From NCBI RefSeq assembly GCF_001522545.3, contig NC_031769.1, positions 134,494,105 through 134,558,104 on the forward strand: a DNA stretch of 64,000 nt, in the 5' to 3' direction. A program made the position numbers and the translations under genes. The notes below the pieces were generated by a model. It had not been told where the DNA came from, searched no databases, and was given only the letters and a program-made list of their open reading frames with translations. Positions 49,896-62,800 of this stretch are shown one piece after another (positions within the stretch are counted from its first letter, which is position 1; each line of letters starts with the position of its first letter). This DNA comes from Parus major. Taxonomy: Eukaryota > Chordata > Aves > Passeriformes > Paridae.

Positions 49896-52699
49896 ATACT
49901 GCAGATTCTGTCTGTAGATCACAAATGTTACCAGTTTGGGCAATTCAATGCCTGGGAAGGGTACAGAAATAGCATTGCTTGTGATAAGAATATTGATCAG
50001 CCCATAGGGAATAAGGTTAAATTTTCACAGTCAATTTTTTGGATTTATGTCTGACCTTCAGTACGGATGATTACAGAACTGGAAACACTCGTGATAATGG
50101 AACAGATAATAAAGGTTAAATTTAGTACAAAAGCATCCTTTTCTTAAGACTGTCTCTTATTAACCAGAACATAACTTATGTGAACTTTTTCTGTCAGCAT
50201 ATTCAACTTGGGAAATAAACTAAAAAGAGAGCTGCATGTAGAAATTTATCCCTTTTGAACCACTGTTTCTCCAATTACACGTAAAATATCTATTAAAATA
50301 ATATTTATGATACCCTAAAGACACAATGAAATATGATTTAATGACTGTAAATTTAAAATGTAGTTTTTTCTTTGCCAAGGGTACAGCACTAATATGGGCA
50401 CTGTAAATTTTATTGCAAAGAATACTCTTATGCCTGCATGAGAATGGAAGCACAATCTATTCAGCCATCTTGCACTGCACTTTTTGCAATATTTCAGTAA
50501 CCTTTCTTAAATTCTTATGTCACTTAGATCTCAATTTGATTTATCTTTCATTTTCCTTTAAATCTTTTTTCTTAGTTTTTTGGTTTGGGAAATTTTAGGG
50601 TTTTGGGTTTTTTTTTTGGTGGTTTGTTGGGGTTTCTTTTTTTCCTGTATCTCAAACAACTTTCCTTTTACTTACAGTTAGAACTGTACTCTGCTGTTCA
50701 TTAAGTTCCTGCAGTTATAGCCAGTCAGTGATTTGCTGTAATAGTAAGCACAGAACAAACACTTAGTACAAGAGATGTGAATATAGAGTCAAAGGTGATG
50801 TCTGGAAATCTACATTTTTGTGATTGATTACTTGAGATTGATTACTAATGTGCCTTTATTACATCTCAAATTTAAACATTTTCTCTAAAGACAGAAAAAG
50901 CAAAAACTCAGAGCTTTTCTAAAACTTTAATTTTTATGTAGCTGAAACAAGCATTTTATATTTTGTGAATATGTGGAAATAAAAATGTATTATATTAATC
51001 ATTAGTCAAAATCAATCCATTACATTTTATATGTAACTTAGTTCAAAACTAAATATTTTCATGCTTTGGTTCTCCCTTGTAAAAATCCTCCATTCAGTAT
51101 TTTATGAATAAGTCAAATACCAAATACTTATTTTCATACCTATTCTATAGCACTTAAATATGAGTTAGATTATTTATGCTATAATCTTATGTAAGTCTGT
51201 GCCCATAAAATCATGTCTATACTTGGCCATACACTGCTGGATCCTCAAAAGCTTGTTTACTGTGATAAACATACATGGTTGGGTATGCACTGCAAATATA
51301 CTATTGGTAAGAACTGTAATATTTCAAACTTTTCTGTTTTGTTTGTGCAGGCCAAGCAATTTTCTGCTATCTTCTGTTACTTTATTGCCACTGGAATAAA
51401 GGGAATGTGAAATAATTTATTCTGGCTGTCCCTTTTAATTTATCTCTATGTATTCATGTCTCAGAGATTTCAGTTGCTTCTTTCAGAAACTGGTTTTGTA
51501 TTTACATTTCTCTCCATTATCATTATAACATGATTATTTCATACTGGATTCAAGTATACCTTAATCATTGCATAAAGGGTTACATAACATTTTTGTAATT
51601 TCACTCTGGCTGAAGATCAGCTTCTCTAGAAAATGCATTGGTTTTCAACTTTGGACTAAAAATTAAAGGACTGTAGCTGTATATATTAAAACGTTTTGGT
51701 AATTATTCTTTCACAGTTTCTGAAACAAAGGTCTTGAAAAAACATTTTTCTGATCCATGTTGCAACCTCTTCCTTTTAGCTACTCAAACAAACTAAGTAG
51801 ATTAATTGTAAGAAAAAAGTAATACTATTATAACTATCTTAACAAGATAAAAATATTCAAAAAACTCATAAAAGCAGGTACTGACACAATATTTTGAGAA
51901 TAAAAAATAAGCTGGTTCTTTGGCAAAGCAACAGAATCTGCAATAACAAATTTATAATGAAAATTCAAACAATAAGTACTAGAGAAGGAGGAAAAGTCAA
52001 TAACAGTCAGTTATTAATTCAGCTCTCTCAACATGAATGTCTAATCTGATACATAATACTGCTCTTTCAAAGATACCAAGCACCAGCAACTACATTTAAA
52101 TTGTAGGTGTTCAGTAAAATGAAAGGTTCAGTTTTCTTGATACAGATTTATTTAAATATTTAATGTAAGTATATAGCTTCTAAAATTTTGATTCAAATAG
52201 AATGTCACTTTGTTTTAAAAAGAATAAGTATAACAAGGGAAAAATAGAGTAAGATGTACGTATACGAACCTGCTATATAATTAAACAGGTTTTTGGCCTA
52301 AAACCTGTTTCTTCAACTGTCAGCAATCTTCTAATACTTTTTATGAGGGCTTGAAAATTTCAGGGGACATTCAAGATGCAAAAACTCTAATAAAAATTCT
52401 AGGTTCTTATAGACCACGAATGTGAGATTTTATTTTCTATTACCTGTGTGAAAAGGGTAGGTTTCAGGATGCCACACAGCTGAAGGAGTATCTGGATATT
52501 AAATACATGGCATTTATAGAGCTTCTTCTGTGTGAATCTGTCTTGATGATAAAACATTCTACAGCCAACAAAAAATTGTGTGTTCATAAGGTGGAGAAGG
52601 AGTCAAGGTTACTCATTAAACAAAGACTCAGTCATGTTACCAAAACTGTATTTGGTAATCAGAAAGCAGATGATAGATTATTTTAAGAAACTAATTCTT
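49896..52699. other. Gene-free AT-rich DNA
   Basis: No gene or RNA is supported. A T/G-only tract at 50581-50644 is listed separately. Confidence 0.55.
50581..50644. repeat. T/G low-complexity tract
   Basis: A 64-base run of almost only T and G (TTTTGGG, GGTGG, GTTGGGG words), similar in composition to the complement of the tract at 21368. Confidence 0.85.
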
Positions 52700-53125
52700 G
52701 CCACAGAGGAGATGCTCTACTGGGCATTAACAAGGAACAAGGGAAAAAACAGCACTTTAGGGAATATCAGGGAAATGCCTGCTCATCTTCCCAAAGGAAT
52801 TAGAGAACATGCCTCCCAAAAAATGAAGAGGCCGACACCCAACTGAAGTGCCATTACACCAGTGCACACAGAACAGGAGCTGGCAACCATGGTGGAATTA
52901 GAAAACTCTGATTTATTTGCTATCACAGGAACATGGTGGAATGAGTTACATGATGGGATGCAGTTTAGGGCCATGCAATTTGCAGAAGAGAAGACCTGGG
53001 AAGGAGGGGTGGAGATGTTGCTCTCTATGTTAAGGAAAAGAAAGACTGTGAAGAGCTGCCTCTGAGTAACAGCCATGAGTGGGTTGAGAGACTGGGTAAA
53101 AATCAAGCACAGTACCTATAAAGGA
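52700..53125 (+). mobile_element. CR1 LINE fragment (start of ORF2, endonuclease region)
   Basis: The + strand follows the start of CR1 ORF2: 'gaagaggccgacacccaactgaagtgcc' at about 52825-52853, 'acaccagtgca' after it, then a frame from 52862 reading NSDLFAITGTWWNE at residues 15-28. That matches the first part of the apurinic-like endonuclease domain, whose usual form reads DL-AITETWWD. Further on are 'ggaggggtggagatgttgctctctatgtta' (GGG-VALYV in intact copies) and 'gagtgggttgagagactgggtaaaa'. Most CR1 copies lack this 5' region. The 3' part is gone, so this is an old fragment left by deletion. The start coordinate is approximate. Confidence 0.8.
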
Positions 53126-54810
53126 CATCATTCCTCAGTTACAAGCTGTCTTGCAAATAAACAGATGGTAAATGATGGTGGGATAAAGCAGGTTAGTGTC
53201 ACTCTGTGGTGCCCAAGATGAACTCAAACTTAATTTCCTTTTCCCCTTGAAATGGTTTTGTAATGAAGAAACTGCATGGAGATAATCTGAGACAAGTAAA
53301 CATATGCACCATTTTCTGAGAAAAAGTATAAATACTAACACCAGTTTAGAATGTTATTAGGAATTTGTTGGTTATCCTGGGTTTGCTTCACTTTAGTTTT
53401 TAATGAATTAGTCATATAGAACATTTAAAAGAAATCAAAAGACAAAATTTTATTTTTTAGAAACAGAAGAGTTTTTCTGTAATTTATGGCTAAATACTTA
53501 TATAAATGGTTCTGAATTTTCTGACAATCAATTTCCAGTCAAAAATGTTAACAATATTGTTATTCTTATTTCATGAAAGCTGGAAAAGTGTGGGTTGAGG
53601 GTTAATTCTTATTGTTGTAATGCTTGAATGATGACATTCTTAATAGAAAAAAAAAAAAAGGCAATTTACCTAAAACATTAACTTAAACTAAATTGTTAAA
53701 GAAAGAGATGGTGTGTGTTTGAAAGAGTGTTTCCTGCATAGACAAGGAGAGAAAAATTTGTACATAAAAATACAGAGTTTAATTGCTTCTCTGAGTGACT
53801 TGTAATAAATTCAGCAATATAAACTGTGAATAGTGTAGTCATTCCAAATTTTTTTCATTCTATTGTTACTAGATAATGGCATTTCACAATTTTCAAACTA
53901 TGACTTCATTTTGAAAATAATGTGAGCTTCTGATGCAACACACTTCTGGAGGCTGGTCACGTTATAAGTGATAGAAACTATAACACAATAGGGTAGCTGC
54001 CCAGCAGCTGTCTATAATTACAATGATGATTTATTCAAGAAATTATAAAAACTAACAGTTTCCAACCTGTTGTTCTCTTTCACTTGTACGTTACTCAATT
54101 TTCTGTTTATTTGAACAAACTTGATTTAATTTGAGAGGCTTTAATTTATCTCTGAATTGAGAAACAAAATTAAGAGGCAGCAAAGTTTAAAAAAATGATG
54201 TTTTTAACTAAGTATTAAAAAAAAAGCTAATTTATGTCCTCTGACAGGTAGATTACTTCTGTCTCTTTTAATTCTCACTGTTTGCCTGTGTTATTAATTT
54301 GAAGTGAGTTTCTCTTACTGTGTAAAACAGAATACTACAACATGGTAGGTATCACATTTTTTCTCATCCGAAAATCAGTTAAAAAAAAGTAAAAATAAAA
54401 ACAAAGGCATAAAATTGAAAGAAGAATTAAATATGGGACATAAAATCACTTGGGATCCTAAATCTATCCCTATTCTGTTAAACAGAGTAAATCAAAACTT
54501 GGCTGAAGATTGGCTGTGAAGACACCTCATTTAATAGATGTCTTAATTAAATTTTTTTTTTTATGGGAAAACAGAGAACAACAAAGTAGTTAAAACTGCA
54601 ATGTATGGAAAAAGTTTGCCAGAACTGAATGATATTAGTATACAAAGAGAAAAGACAAATAGAGTGAGAAATCAAGTTTGTAAAAAACCTAAACATCCCA
54701 AAACATTCTGTAGGTGATCTAGGTTTTATTGACCCTGCCTGAGTAGAAAGAATGCTTTAAATGGTTGCTTTTGACTGTCCAAATATTTTTGTTCATTTAT
54801 GAGCAACTTT
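53126..54810. other. Gene-free AT-rich DNA
   Basis: No gene, RNA or recognisable repeat other than A and T homopolymer runs (for example 53648-53660). Confidence 0.6.
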
Positions 54811-55400
54811 TGTGGTTTCATCTGTAATAGAGTTGGTTTTCTTCTCAGTAGCTGGTACAGTGCTGTGTTTTGGATTTAGTATGAGAATAATGTTGGTAAC
54901 ACAATGACTCAGTTGTTCCTAAGCAGTGTTTACCCTGAACCAAGGATGTTTCGGTGTTTCATGCTCTGGTGGTCAGGAGATGCACAAGATGGTAGGTAGC
55001 ATACTTGGGACAGCTGAAGCAAACAGGCCAAAGGGACGTTCATACACTTGGTGCCCAGTGTATAAACTGGGGGTAGTTGGCTGGAGGGACTAAACCCTGC
55101 TTGGGGACAGGATGTGCAGCTGTAAATAGTGGTGAGCAGGGACTTCGGGCATCATTAGTTTGTCTTGGGTTTTGTCCCTTGCTCTGTCTTTTTAATTATT
55201 TTTAATATTTATTATTCTTAGTTGTAGAATTCTTGTAGTTCATTTTCTTTGAATTATTAAACTATGTGTAACTATGGGTTGACATGTTCTCATATCAACC
55301 CATTAGTTTTACTTCTTTTTCAGTTCTTCTCATCCCACATGGAGTGTGGAGGGCAGTGAGTGGGCAGTTGCATAGTACTGCCCACTAGGATTAAACCACA
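54811..55400 (+). mobile_element. Solo LTR, 590 bp (ERVL-like)
   Basis: The ends TGTGGTTT and AAACCACA are perfect 8-base inverted copies with TG…CA. Inside are 'gtagctggtacagtgctgtg' and 'ggatttagtatgagaata', phrases I recall from a common passerine LTR family. There is also a TATAAA box at 55061-55066, an ATTAAA polyadenylation-type signal near 55256, and a U5 part with 'atcaacccattagttttac'. Flanking five-base words (ACTTT and ACTGG) agree only at three positions, so the target duplication has decayed. No internal retroviral genes accompany it, so it is a recombined solo LTR. Confidence 0.9.
55061..55066 (+). promoter_or_regulatory. TATA box of the LTR promoter
   Basis: TATAAA lies in the middle of the LTR, 250 bases from its 5' end and about 190 bases before the ATTAAA signal, as expected for the U3/R boundary of a retroviral promoter. 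Whether it is active cannot be told from sequence. Confidence 0.55.
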
Positions 55401-58400
55401 ACTGGAACATAAAATTGAGAAATATTAAAACTGTAATGGCTCTAGAAAATATCAATACTACCACTGATGTATTTGGTAGCTTGAAAATATTATTATGTTT
55501 GGTTGAGATATGAGTTTAAAGGTATTAAAAAAGATGTAATAATCCATGACATATTTTATTTTAAAGCAGTTTTCAATGAGTTCAATAACTAAGTGATTCA
55601 ATAGAAAGAAATAGAATATACAGAATATACAGAAATGTATTCTTAAGTTTTATCAGTTACTTTAAATGAAACACTATTATTACTCCTTTATTACAAAGAC
55701 AGATGAAGGTTATACAATTGAAAGCTAAAATAGTTTTCCTCTCTATATCAACATTACTTTGAAATTCTATCTGAATTCAGAAATGTGCAGACTCTTTGCC
55801 TACATGACATAACTAATACATTTGGAAATAATAATAAGGTTACAATAAAAAACTAGAAGGGAAAACCTCCCAAAATTTATCGTCTGGCCATCAAATGCTT
55901 ACTTTATATTTTGTCCAGAACAAACTTATGTGGTGATGATCTTCATCAGAACTATTTGCTTTCTTTGGACCTGCAATGCAATGCTCTGGTACAGTAGTCT
56001 CTTTGGTGTCAGAAACATGTCTTTGAAAATCCTGCCTCCACAGCATGTGCTTTTCCAGGCAGTTTATCATTTCCCACAGTTAATCAATCTTCTAGAAATG
56101 ATGTAGATATGAACACTCCCCAGGAACTTTATAGGTATGATTCTCACATGTTGAACTTGTTTGCCATTGTTCCTTCTGCCCACTGTGCCTGCTGTGCAGA
56201 AGTTATTTCAATCTTGTCCCTGGGAGTCAACAGATGATCCAAAACAACTGAGTAAACTGAACAGCTCAAAAATTTTTATTTCTTAAAGTTTCAGGAATGC
56301 TTGGTAATAGTTTGAAAAACTACCATGAGAAAAAAATGCTTGCTCTTGATTTTATGGAAACTTCAATTGAAATCAATTCCTTATTTCCAGGCAACACTCT
56401 AAGTTATTTTTTAACTTAAAATAAAATTGAATCTTAGTGTTTTACATAAAATAAATTCCTTGTTATATCTGGTTTTACCATTTATCTTGGAGGCATGTCT
56501 GTTGAGTCCTAGAAATTAGTGGCTAATTTGTTTGTCTCAAAAGCCTGTAAAAGGCGGTAAATCCAACCAAGGACAGTTAAAGCAGACAAGAATTGTTGGT
56601 AATAGAGTTGAGGTCTGTTGGTATTAAAATGCCATGAGAAAAAAACAGTTTTGATTGGAGATGGGGGCCAGGTGGATGTACAGCAGCACTTTTCTGGGAC
56701 AGTGTAATTATTTTTTAGATAATTTGCTGTTCATATTTTAAGTGTTTATCATCTTTTTATCTCTTGGAAATATCTACAAAATACCTTACTTTAAGGCAAC
56801 ATTTTAATTTAGATAATATTTAGTGTATTGTTCTTCTCCATATCACTAATGAAAATGTAAACATATCTAGCACCTGTCACTACACTATTCTTAGGGAAAA
56901 TCCATTCAAATCAATCCAGTTGCTGGAGGACTGTAAATTCCAATTTGTGATATCTTTCAATCTGTAAAACACATTAATATATTATTATTATTATTGCAAA
57001 CATCTTAGTAATATATGTCAGTATTATTTCTCAAATGGTCTGACCACATTTCTTTCATTCAGCTGATTTTTTTTTAATTGCTTTTAGAATGTTCACCTGC
57101 CACATCCTTTCTCTTTAGGCCACAGTGGTTATACCTCACACTTTGCTTTCAGTGGAGTTTTATAGTTTGGAAGGAAGATTTAAAAATCAAAATACTAAAA
57201 CTATTAATAAGTTTAACTAGAATTTTAAGTTATTATTACTTTGCTTGCCAGATATATAGGGATTTTACAGAGGAGCTCAAAGAATTGTCATGTACACTAA
57301 TTGCATCTGCTACATCCATTATCGTCAGGAATATGATGTTTCAGACTTGTTTGAATTCAAATTATGAAAGTATCTCTACTCACTAGGTTTAAGAAGAGTA
57401 CCAGCAAGACTTGCACAAGACAGAGAGAAGGAGGCAATGCTTAGAAAAAGATAAATTAAATTGGATTTTTCCCAAATAACCAGACAACAGGTGAGTATGA
57501 ACTGACAAACACTTTGTCAGGGCAAACACTTTGTCAGTAAACTGGGATATTTCATGTGGCTTTTGTAAAACTAATCTTCTAAAAAGACAGTGGTTTCACT
57601 TTAGTGTCACATCTGCTATAAAAAGGCAGTTTTATGCCTGTGGCTCTTGCCATACTGGTGACTAAAAGAAAAAAACCAAAAAGAACAGCAGACTTCATTG
57701 TTCTTTCTTCAAAGAGAGATTCAGAAAGTATGTCTGTAAATTGTCCTAGAACATAATCCATCTACACCCAAATTAATTTTGATCTCCTTGTTACATAGAG
57801 CAGTCTGCTTAATGTATTTACCACTGACCTGCTTTCTGATGATCATGTAGTGGTTCAAGACTTTTATTTTTTTTCTCCTGTGTGAAGAAAATGTTGATTT
57901 AGTAATATGAAGATCAGACATAAAAGTACTGGAGCAAATCTAGACTTTATTTCCTTGGGCTGAGACACTTGACTAGGATGAAAAAGCTTAATAAATCTAA
58001 CATAATGCAAAAGTAGCAGCATCTGAATCCAGATGCATTTGCTACAACTAGTTTAGAAACTCCCAGTCAGTATATGAAGTGTATTTGCTTTTTGTAAGAA
58101 AGAGCACATCTGTTCCCCTGTTTTTTCCTCTAAACTGTTTATAAACTGTGTTGAGCTGCTTCTGTCAAGACAGGGTAAGACTCAAGTAAGGCAACAATTG
58201 AATCCTATTATTTTGGTATAATAACTCTTCCTTCCCTCTAGCGAATCTTATCAGTCTCTCCCAGTCACCAGTGTCAGTTAGTGTTAGCAGCAAGAGAGTC
58301 ACATTTTCCACATGGTGCACAGACCTCTTCAGCAGACTTCTACAGCATATATCTGTGTTACATGAGTTATTCTCCAAATCAATAGCCAGAAGAGATGAGA

Positions 58401-58691
58401 GCTTTAAATATTAAGGCAGTTATGTCAGCACACTCCATCTCAGCATGAAAGCTGAGAGCCTGACAGGTTTGGTTCTCTGTGGTCCCAAGCCACTTTCTCA
58501 CATATGTACAAATTCTAAAGTGGCGGGCTTTTTGTTTTGTTTTGTATTGTTTTGGATTTTTTGCAAACTTTCTTCTTTCACAGGAGCTTTCTGTATTGTC
58601 TCTGTTTTCTGTTGCCTTGTTTTCCTTCTTCCCAATAATTCTTACATGTAACAGTCCAATATTTCCTCTGGAGAAATTTCTATGAGCAGAT
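55401..58691. other. Gene-free AT-rich DNA
   Basis: No supported gene. It holds an ATT/TTA triplet run at about 56976-56996 and a small tandem duplication at 57504-57537. Confidence 0.55.
57504..57537. repeat. 17-bp tandem duplication with internal hairpin
   Basis: GACAAACACTTTGTCAG is followed immediately by a copy with one change (first A to G). Each unit contains CAAA…TTTG complementarity; together with the preceding CT, the first unit forms an 8-base stem with a 3-base loop. Confidence 0.9.
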
Positions 58692-58829
58692 AATCATGGA
58701 ATCATAGAATGGTATGCATTGGATAGGACCTTAAAGATTGCCTAGCTCCAAACCCCCACCACTGACAGGCACACCTTCCAAACCCCTGCCACAGACCAGG
58801 TTGCTCAGAGCTGTGTCCAACCTGGCCTT
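58692..58829 (-). mobile_element. CR1 LINE 3' terminus (3' part of an inverted copy)
   Basis: The + strand starts with AATCATGGAATCATAGAATGG, two CR1 terminal octamers, then 'ggaccttaaagattg' and 'ccaggttgctcagagctgtgtccaacctggcctt'. This is the last 130 or so bases of CR1 in antisense. It is followed about 30 bases later by the adjoining upstream part of CR1 in the opposite orientation. Confidence 0.9.
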
Positions 58830-58850
58830 AAAAAATCAGAGACACAAAGT

Positions 58851-59122
58851 TGATTATAGGGCTGGAGCACCTCTCCTAAAAGGGACTGGATTTTTTCAGT
58901 CTGGATTTTTTCAGTTTTCAGGGAGCACTAAGTGTGGCCTTCCAGAATCTGAAGGGAGTCCACAAGAAAACTGGAGAGGGAAATTTTACAGGAGCATGTA
59001 GTGACAGAACAATGGGAATGGCTTCAAACTGAAAGACAGTAGGTTTAGTTTAGCTATTAGTAAGAAATTTTTTAGTGCAAGGGTGATGAGGCACTGGAAC
59101 AGCTTGCTTGGAGAAGTTGTGG
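58851..59122 (+). mobile_element. CR1 LINE, inverted 5' part of the same insertion
   Basis: Sense CR1: 'tagggctggagcacctctcc' at 58857-58876, then the passage 'ccttccag-at-tgaaggg…aagaaa-ctggagaggga', 'gcatgtagtgacagaacaa', 'aatggcttcaaactgaaaga' and 'gatgaggcactggaacagcttgc' to 'gagaagttgtgg' at 59122. It stops just where, in the intact element, the segment at 58692-58829 would begin. Parts near 58880-58930 are rearranged or duplicated (a TGGATTTTTTCAGT word occurs twice). Confidence 0.9.
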
Positions 59123-62100
59123 GTAAGGAGAGGACTGGAATGAAAACACAAAGAAACTTCAAGTCTTCAGCCTGAGAAGAGTTAAGGTTGTCTCATACTC
59201 ACATTTTCTTTCTTATTTCCAAATGCAAGATTAGTAGCTTTTAGGCATATATAATGTATACATCTCTATTTGAGGCTTTTGTGTGAAATATAAAAACTTA
59301 TTAAAAAAAGTTTAAAGTCTCTTGTTATTATTCTTTGTTCTTAAGTATTTTGTATTAATGTTTTTTTAGTGGACTAAATAATTTTCAACCAGTTTTAATT
59401 TGCATGTAGGTCAATAAATTTTGGATAGGAGTTTAGTTGTTTTGGTTTAATTTTAGTTTTTAAACAAAGACCACTTATATGCATTCCTTTGCATGTAAAC
59501 ACCCCCTTTCTAAATATTTTTTAATCTTAATAAATTAAAAAAATACCATTAATATTGCTGACAAAAATAAATTCTTGATAAAATATCTTTCCATTAAAGA
59601 ATTCTCTGACAAAGCCTTTGTACATGTGGTTTTCTCATTATATTTTCTGCACCTTTTCAAAGCAAATATTTAAATTTCTTCTCATAAGCCATGAAAACTG
59701 TTAGTGTGTTTTTTTAAAGGCAGGAATTCAATTTTTTGTATGCCTTAAGCAAGAAAAAACACTTCTCTGTTCTCAGAAAAATTATTAAAATCAATTTGAC
59801 TGCTTCTTTCATCAGCTAAACTTAATATAGACAAAAGGGTTACTTAATCAAGCAAATAGTCAGATCTCAACCAAAACAATATATAAGGACTCTGAGACAT
59901 AAAGCAAGTACAGTACAGAGGTTTACACTATCATAACTCTAAAACAGAAATCTAGAACACCAAAACTGAGGTTTTTTCCCCAGGGTTTTTCCCCTTTTCC
60001 TAAAATGGTCATTAGTTGTTTCCAGATCTGCTTTCCTTGATAAACAGTTGGTTTCATTCTGAAATTCAGTTTTACTTTTTTTAGGATTATAATCTGTAAT
60101 GCTTGGGTATGTTTAACTTAATTGCTAAATGATTGTCATTTAATAGGTAACTAATTGGCACTGCCTTAACTACACTAATAATATACACTAGATGTTAATA
60201 AAGGGATTTGAGTTAAATTTCTAAATTTCATTTGAATTATGTGCAGGATTAAGTGTCCAGCTGCTTTAGGAAAATAAATCATTAGATAGTCCTGATAACC
60301 ACAGTTTTAAAACAGGTGGCTATAAACAAGTAAGTGAGTTTCAGCCCATGGAATTCTCTTTTTCATTTAACTTTGTTTGTGAATATACATGTCTAGGGAC
60401 AGGTTTAGATTGGAATAATTCAAGGATCGTATGTGGCATGGAATGCAACATTATTGCTTTGCCCTGTTGACTGGATATGATAAGAACCATACATCATTCA
60501 TATTAATAAATAGGTCCAAAAGCCCACAGAAATAATTCTTTCTTGAAAGGGACCAAGCAATTTCATGGCTCTACTGTCTCTACATCTGACAAGCTGGCAT
60601 GGGGTATGTCCAAAACACTACCTCCTTTTCCTTCACAGGAAGAAAACAAGGTCGAGAAATGCAGTGCTATGTCTTTGCCAATTAAGTAATCTTTAAGAAG
60701 TATATGTATATTGCTCACTTAACAGCCTCCAAATTTTTCTAAATGTCATTTTCAATGACTTTTGGAAGATACTAACTCACTATCTGACTGAAAAATATTG
60801 AATCTGACTAAACATTTTATGACTAATCACAGTCATTCATTTCTTTCATAAAAAATGGATATCTGTCCTTCAGGTTGAAATAAGTTAGAATTTATCCAAC
60901 ATTAAATAATTTCCTAATGAAGTAGTCATGTACTTAATTTAAGTTATGCTCTTTGATAAAAAACAATGTAAAATTTTAGTTCTTCATTTTTGCTATTCTA
61001 CAATCAGAACTCATTCATCCTATGCAAATTGTTTAATCGTTAATCTCAAGGACCAAAAAAGAGGCATCTTTAAGTATCAAACGACTTTTTTTTTCATTGA
61101 CAATAAGAGGATTCCCATATTTGATGGACAGTCATAAAGATGGCTTTATGATTTAATTAAATATTTTCCAGTAGATGGCAGCCTTTTACAGTGATAGGAA
61201 ATCCTGAATGATACCTACTAAGGCTTCTGTAGTTGACTAGTCATTATGCCTTTCCTCTGCAAACATTGGTTAAAAAGTGTTTATAACCTTGCTTTTGCAA
61301 ATGTCCAAGACTTGTTACATATGCTCACTTTTATTTTCCTATATCCACAGGAAACATCTATGTCTGTGTCTGCATGCCATAAAAAAAAGACTAGAAGTGC
61401 TACCTAAAAACAGGAACTATAAAAGAAAATGCTAAATGTTCCAGTTGATTCATTTGATAATATCTGAAGTCAAGATGATTTGAACTTTTAATGCTACTCA
61501 TATGATCTGGGTCAAGATATTTGACAATCTTTGTGATACATCTGAGACTGGGATTGCATAGTATTGGAATTTAAATTAATGAAAGAGGAAGCATGCTTTT
61601 CCACAGGTTTCCTCAAAATTTACATCCTTGCATTTATTGTAAAAATTCATTTATTAGGACATGATTCTTTCCCACCCCTAATGCAATTCATTAGATATAG
61701 TAATTCATATATTCACTCTACTTGCACGTGGTACTGTAAATCAGAATTCTAAATACATCCCAAAAAACTCACTAAGACTTTTGTGCTTTCATCACTTCAC
61801 ACATGTCAATGTAATTTATTTTCTTAAGCTTTTACTGCAATCTCCCACCTTTACTCTTTCTTGTTTTCACTGTCACCTTGGAGACCTTATACTTTGAGAA
61901 CAACAAAGATATTTGTTTGTCTACTTCAGTGTCAGTGAGATGGGATTTGGTGAAAAGAGGTGCTATCTTTTAATAGAGCTATGTCTAAGTAAGCATATGG
62001 CTCAAACATGACCTACCAAATAATAACCCAAAACAAAGTACTGACAAAGAATTTCTGCTGGGTGTCAGGTTTCTATTTTATGAATGCTTTAGTGCACGAA

Positions 62101-62334
62101 TTTATATCTTCTTGACATTTAAGATATTTCAGGGCATTCAGTTCTGTTTTGAAAAGGGAATTCCAGCCCCATTTGAAAGGAAAAAAATACAGGAAAAAGA
62201 GGTAGGCATGCATGATGTTCCTGTGAAGCATTTTGATTTGAGAGTGAATAATTTTATGTAGTAAGCAAAGATGGACTGTAGGGATTAATTTATTAATTAA
62301 TAAATCAGTTTTAAAGCAATGTGATTATTTTATA
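59123..62334. other. Gene-free AT-rich DNA
   Basis: No gene or repeat recognised. An ATTTGCAT octamer word occurs at 59398-59405, but isolated copies are expected by chance. Confidence 0.6.
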
Positions 62335-62800
62335 TCCAGGGTACTGTGTCCAGTACTGGACTTCTCAGTACAAGAATATGATTAAAGTATTGAAGCATCT
62401 TTCTTTTGAGGAAAGGATGAGAATGTTGGGATTATTCAGTCTGTAGAAAGAAAAGCTCACTGGGATCTCATCCCTCTGTTTAAATAAACAATTGGAGCAT
62501 GCAAAGAAGACAGAACCAGACTCTTTTTCAGTGGTGCCCAATGACAGGACAGGAATTAATGGACACAAACTAGAAAAACATGATTTTTAATCTGAACACA
62601 AGAATATAGTTTTCATGTAGAGGGTGACTAAGCACTGGAACAGGATGTCCAGGGAGGTTATGGAGCCTGCATCACTAGAAATATTGAAACCCCTCTGGAC
62701 ATGATACTGGGGAGCCTTCTTGAAACTACTTTTACTTTTGTGTATTGGAATAGGTGATCTCAAGAGAGACCTTACAACCTCAAATATTCTGTAATTATAT
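62335..62800 (+). mobile_element. CR1 LINE, older subfamily, 3' region
   Basis: Sense CR1: 'gtactgtgtccagtactgg' near 62341, 'cagtacaagaatatg' near 62368, 'gagggtgactaagcactggaacaggatgtccagggaggtta' across 62620-62660, 'atattgaaacccctctggacatgata' across 62681-62706, then 'aggtgatctcaagagagaccttacaacct' and a final ATTCTGTAAT at 62786-62795. The 3' terminus is present, the 5' part missing. It differs enough from the 9163 and 34836 copies to be another subfamily. Confidence 0.88.
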
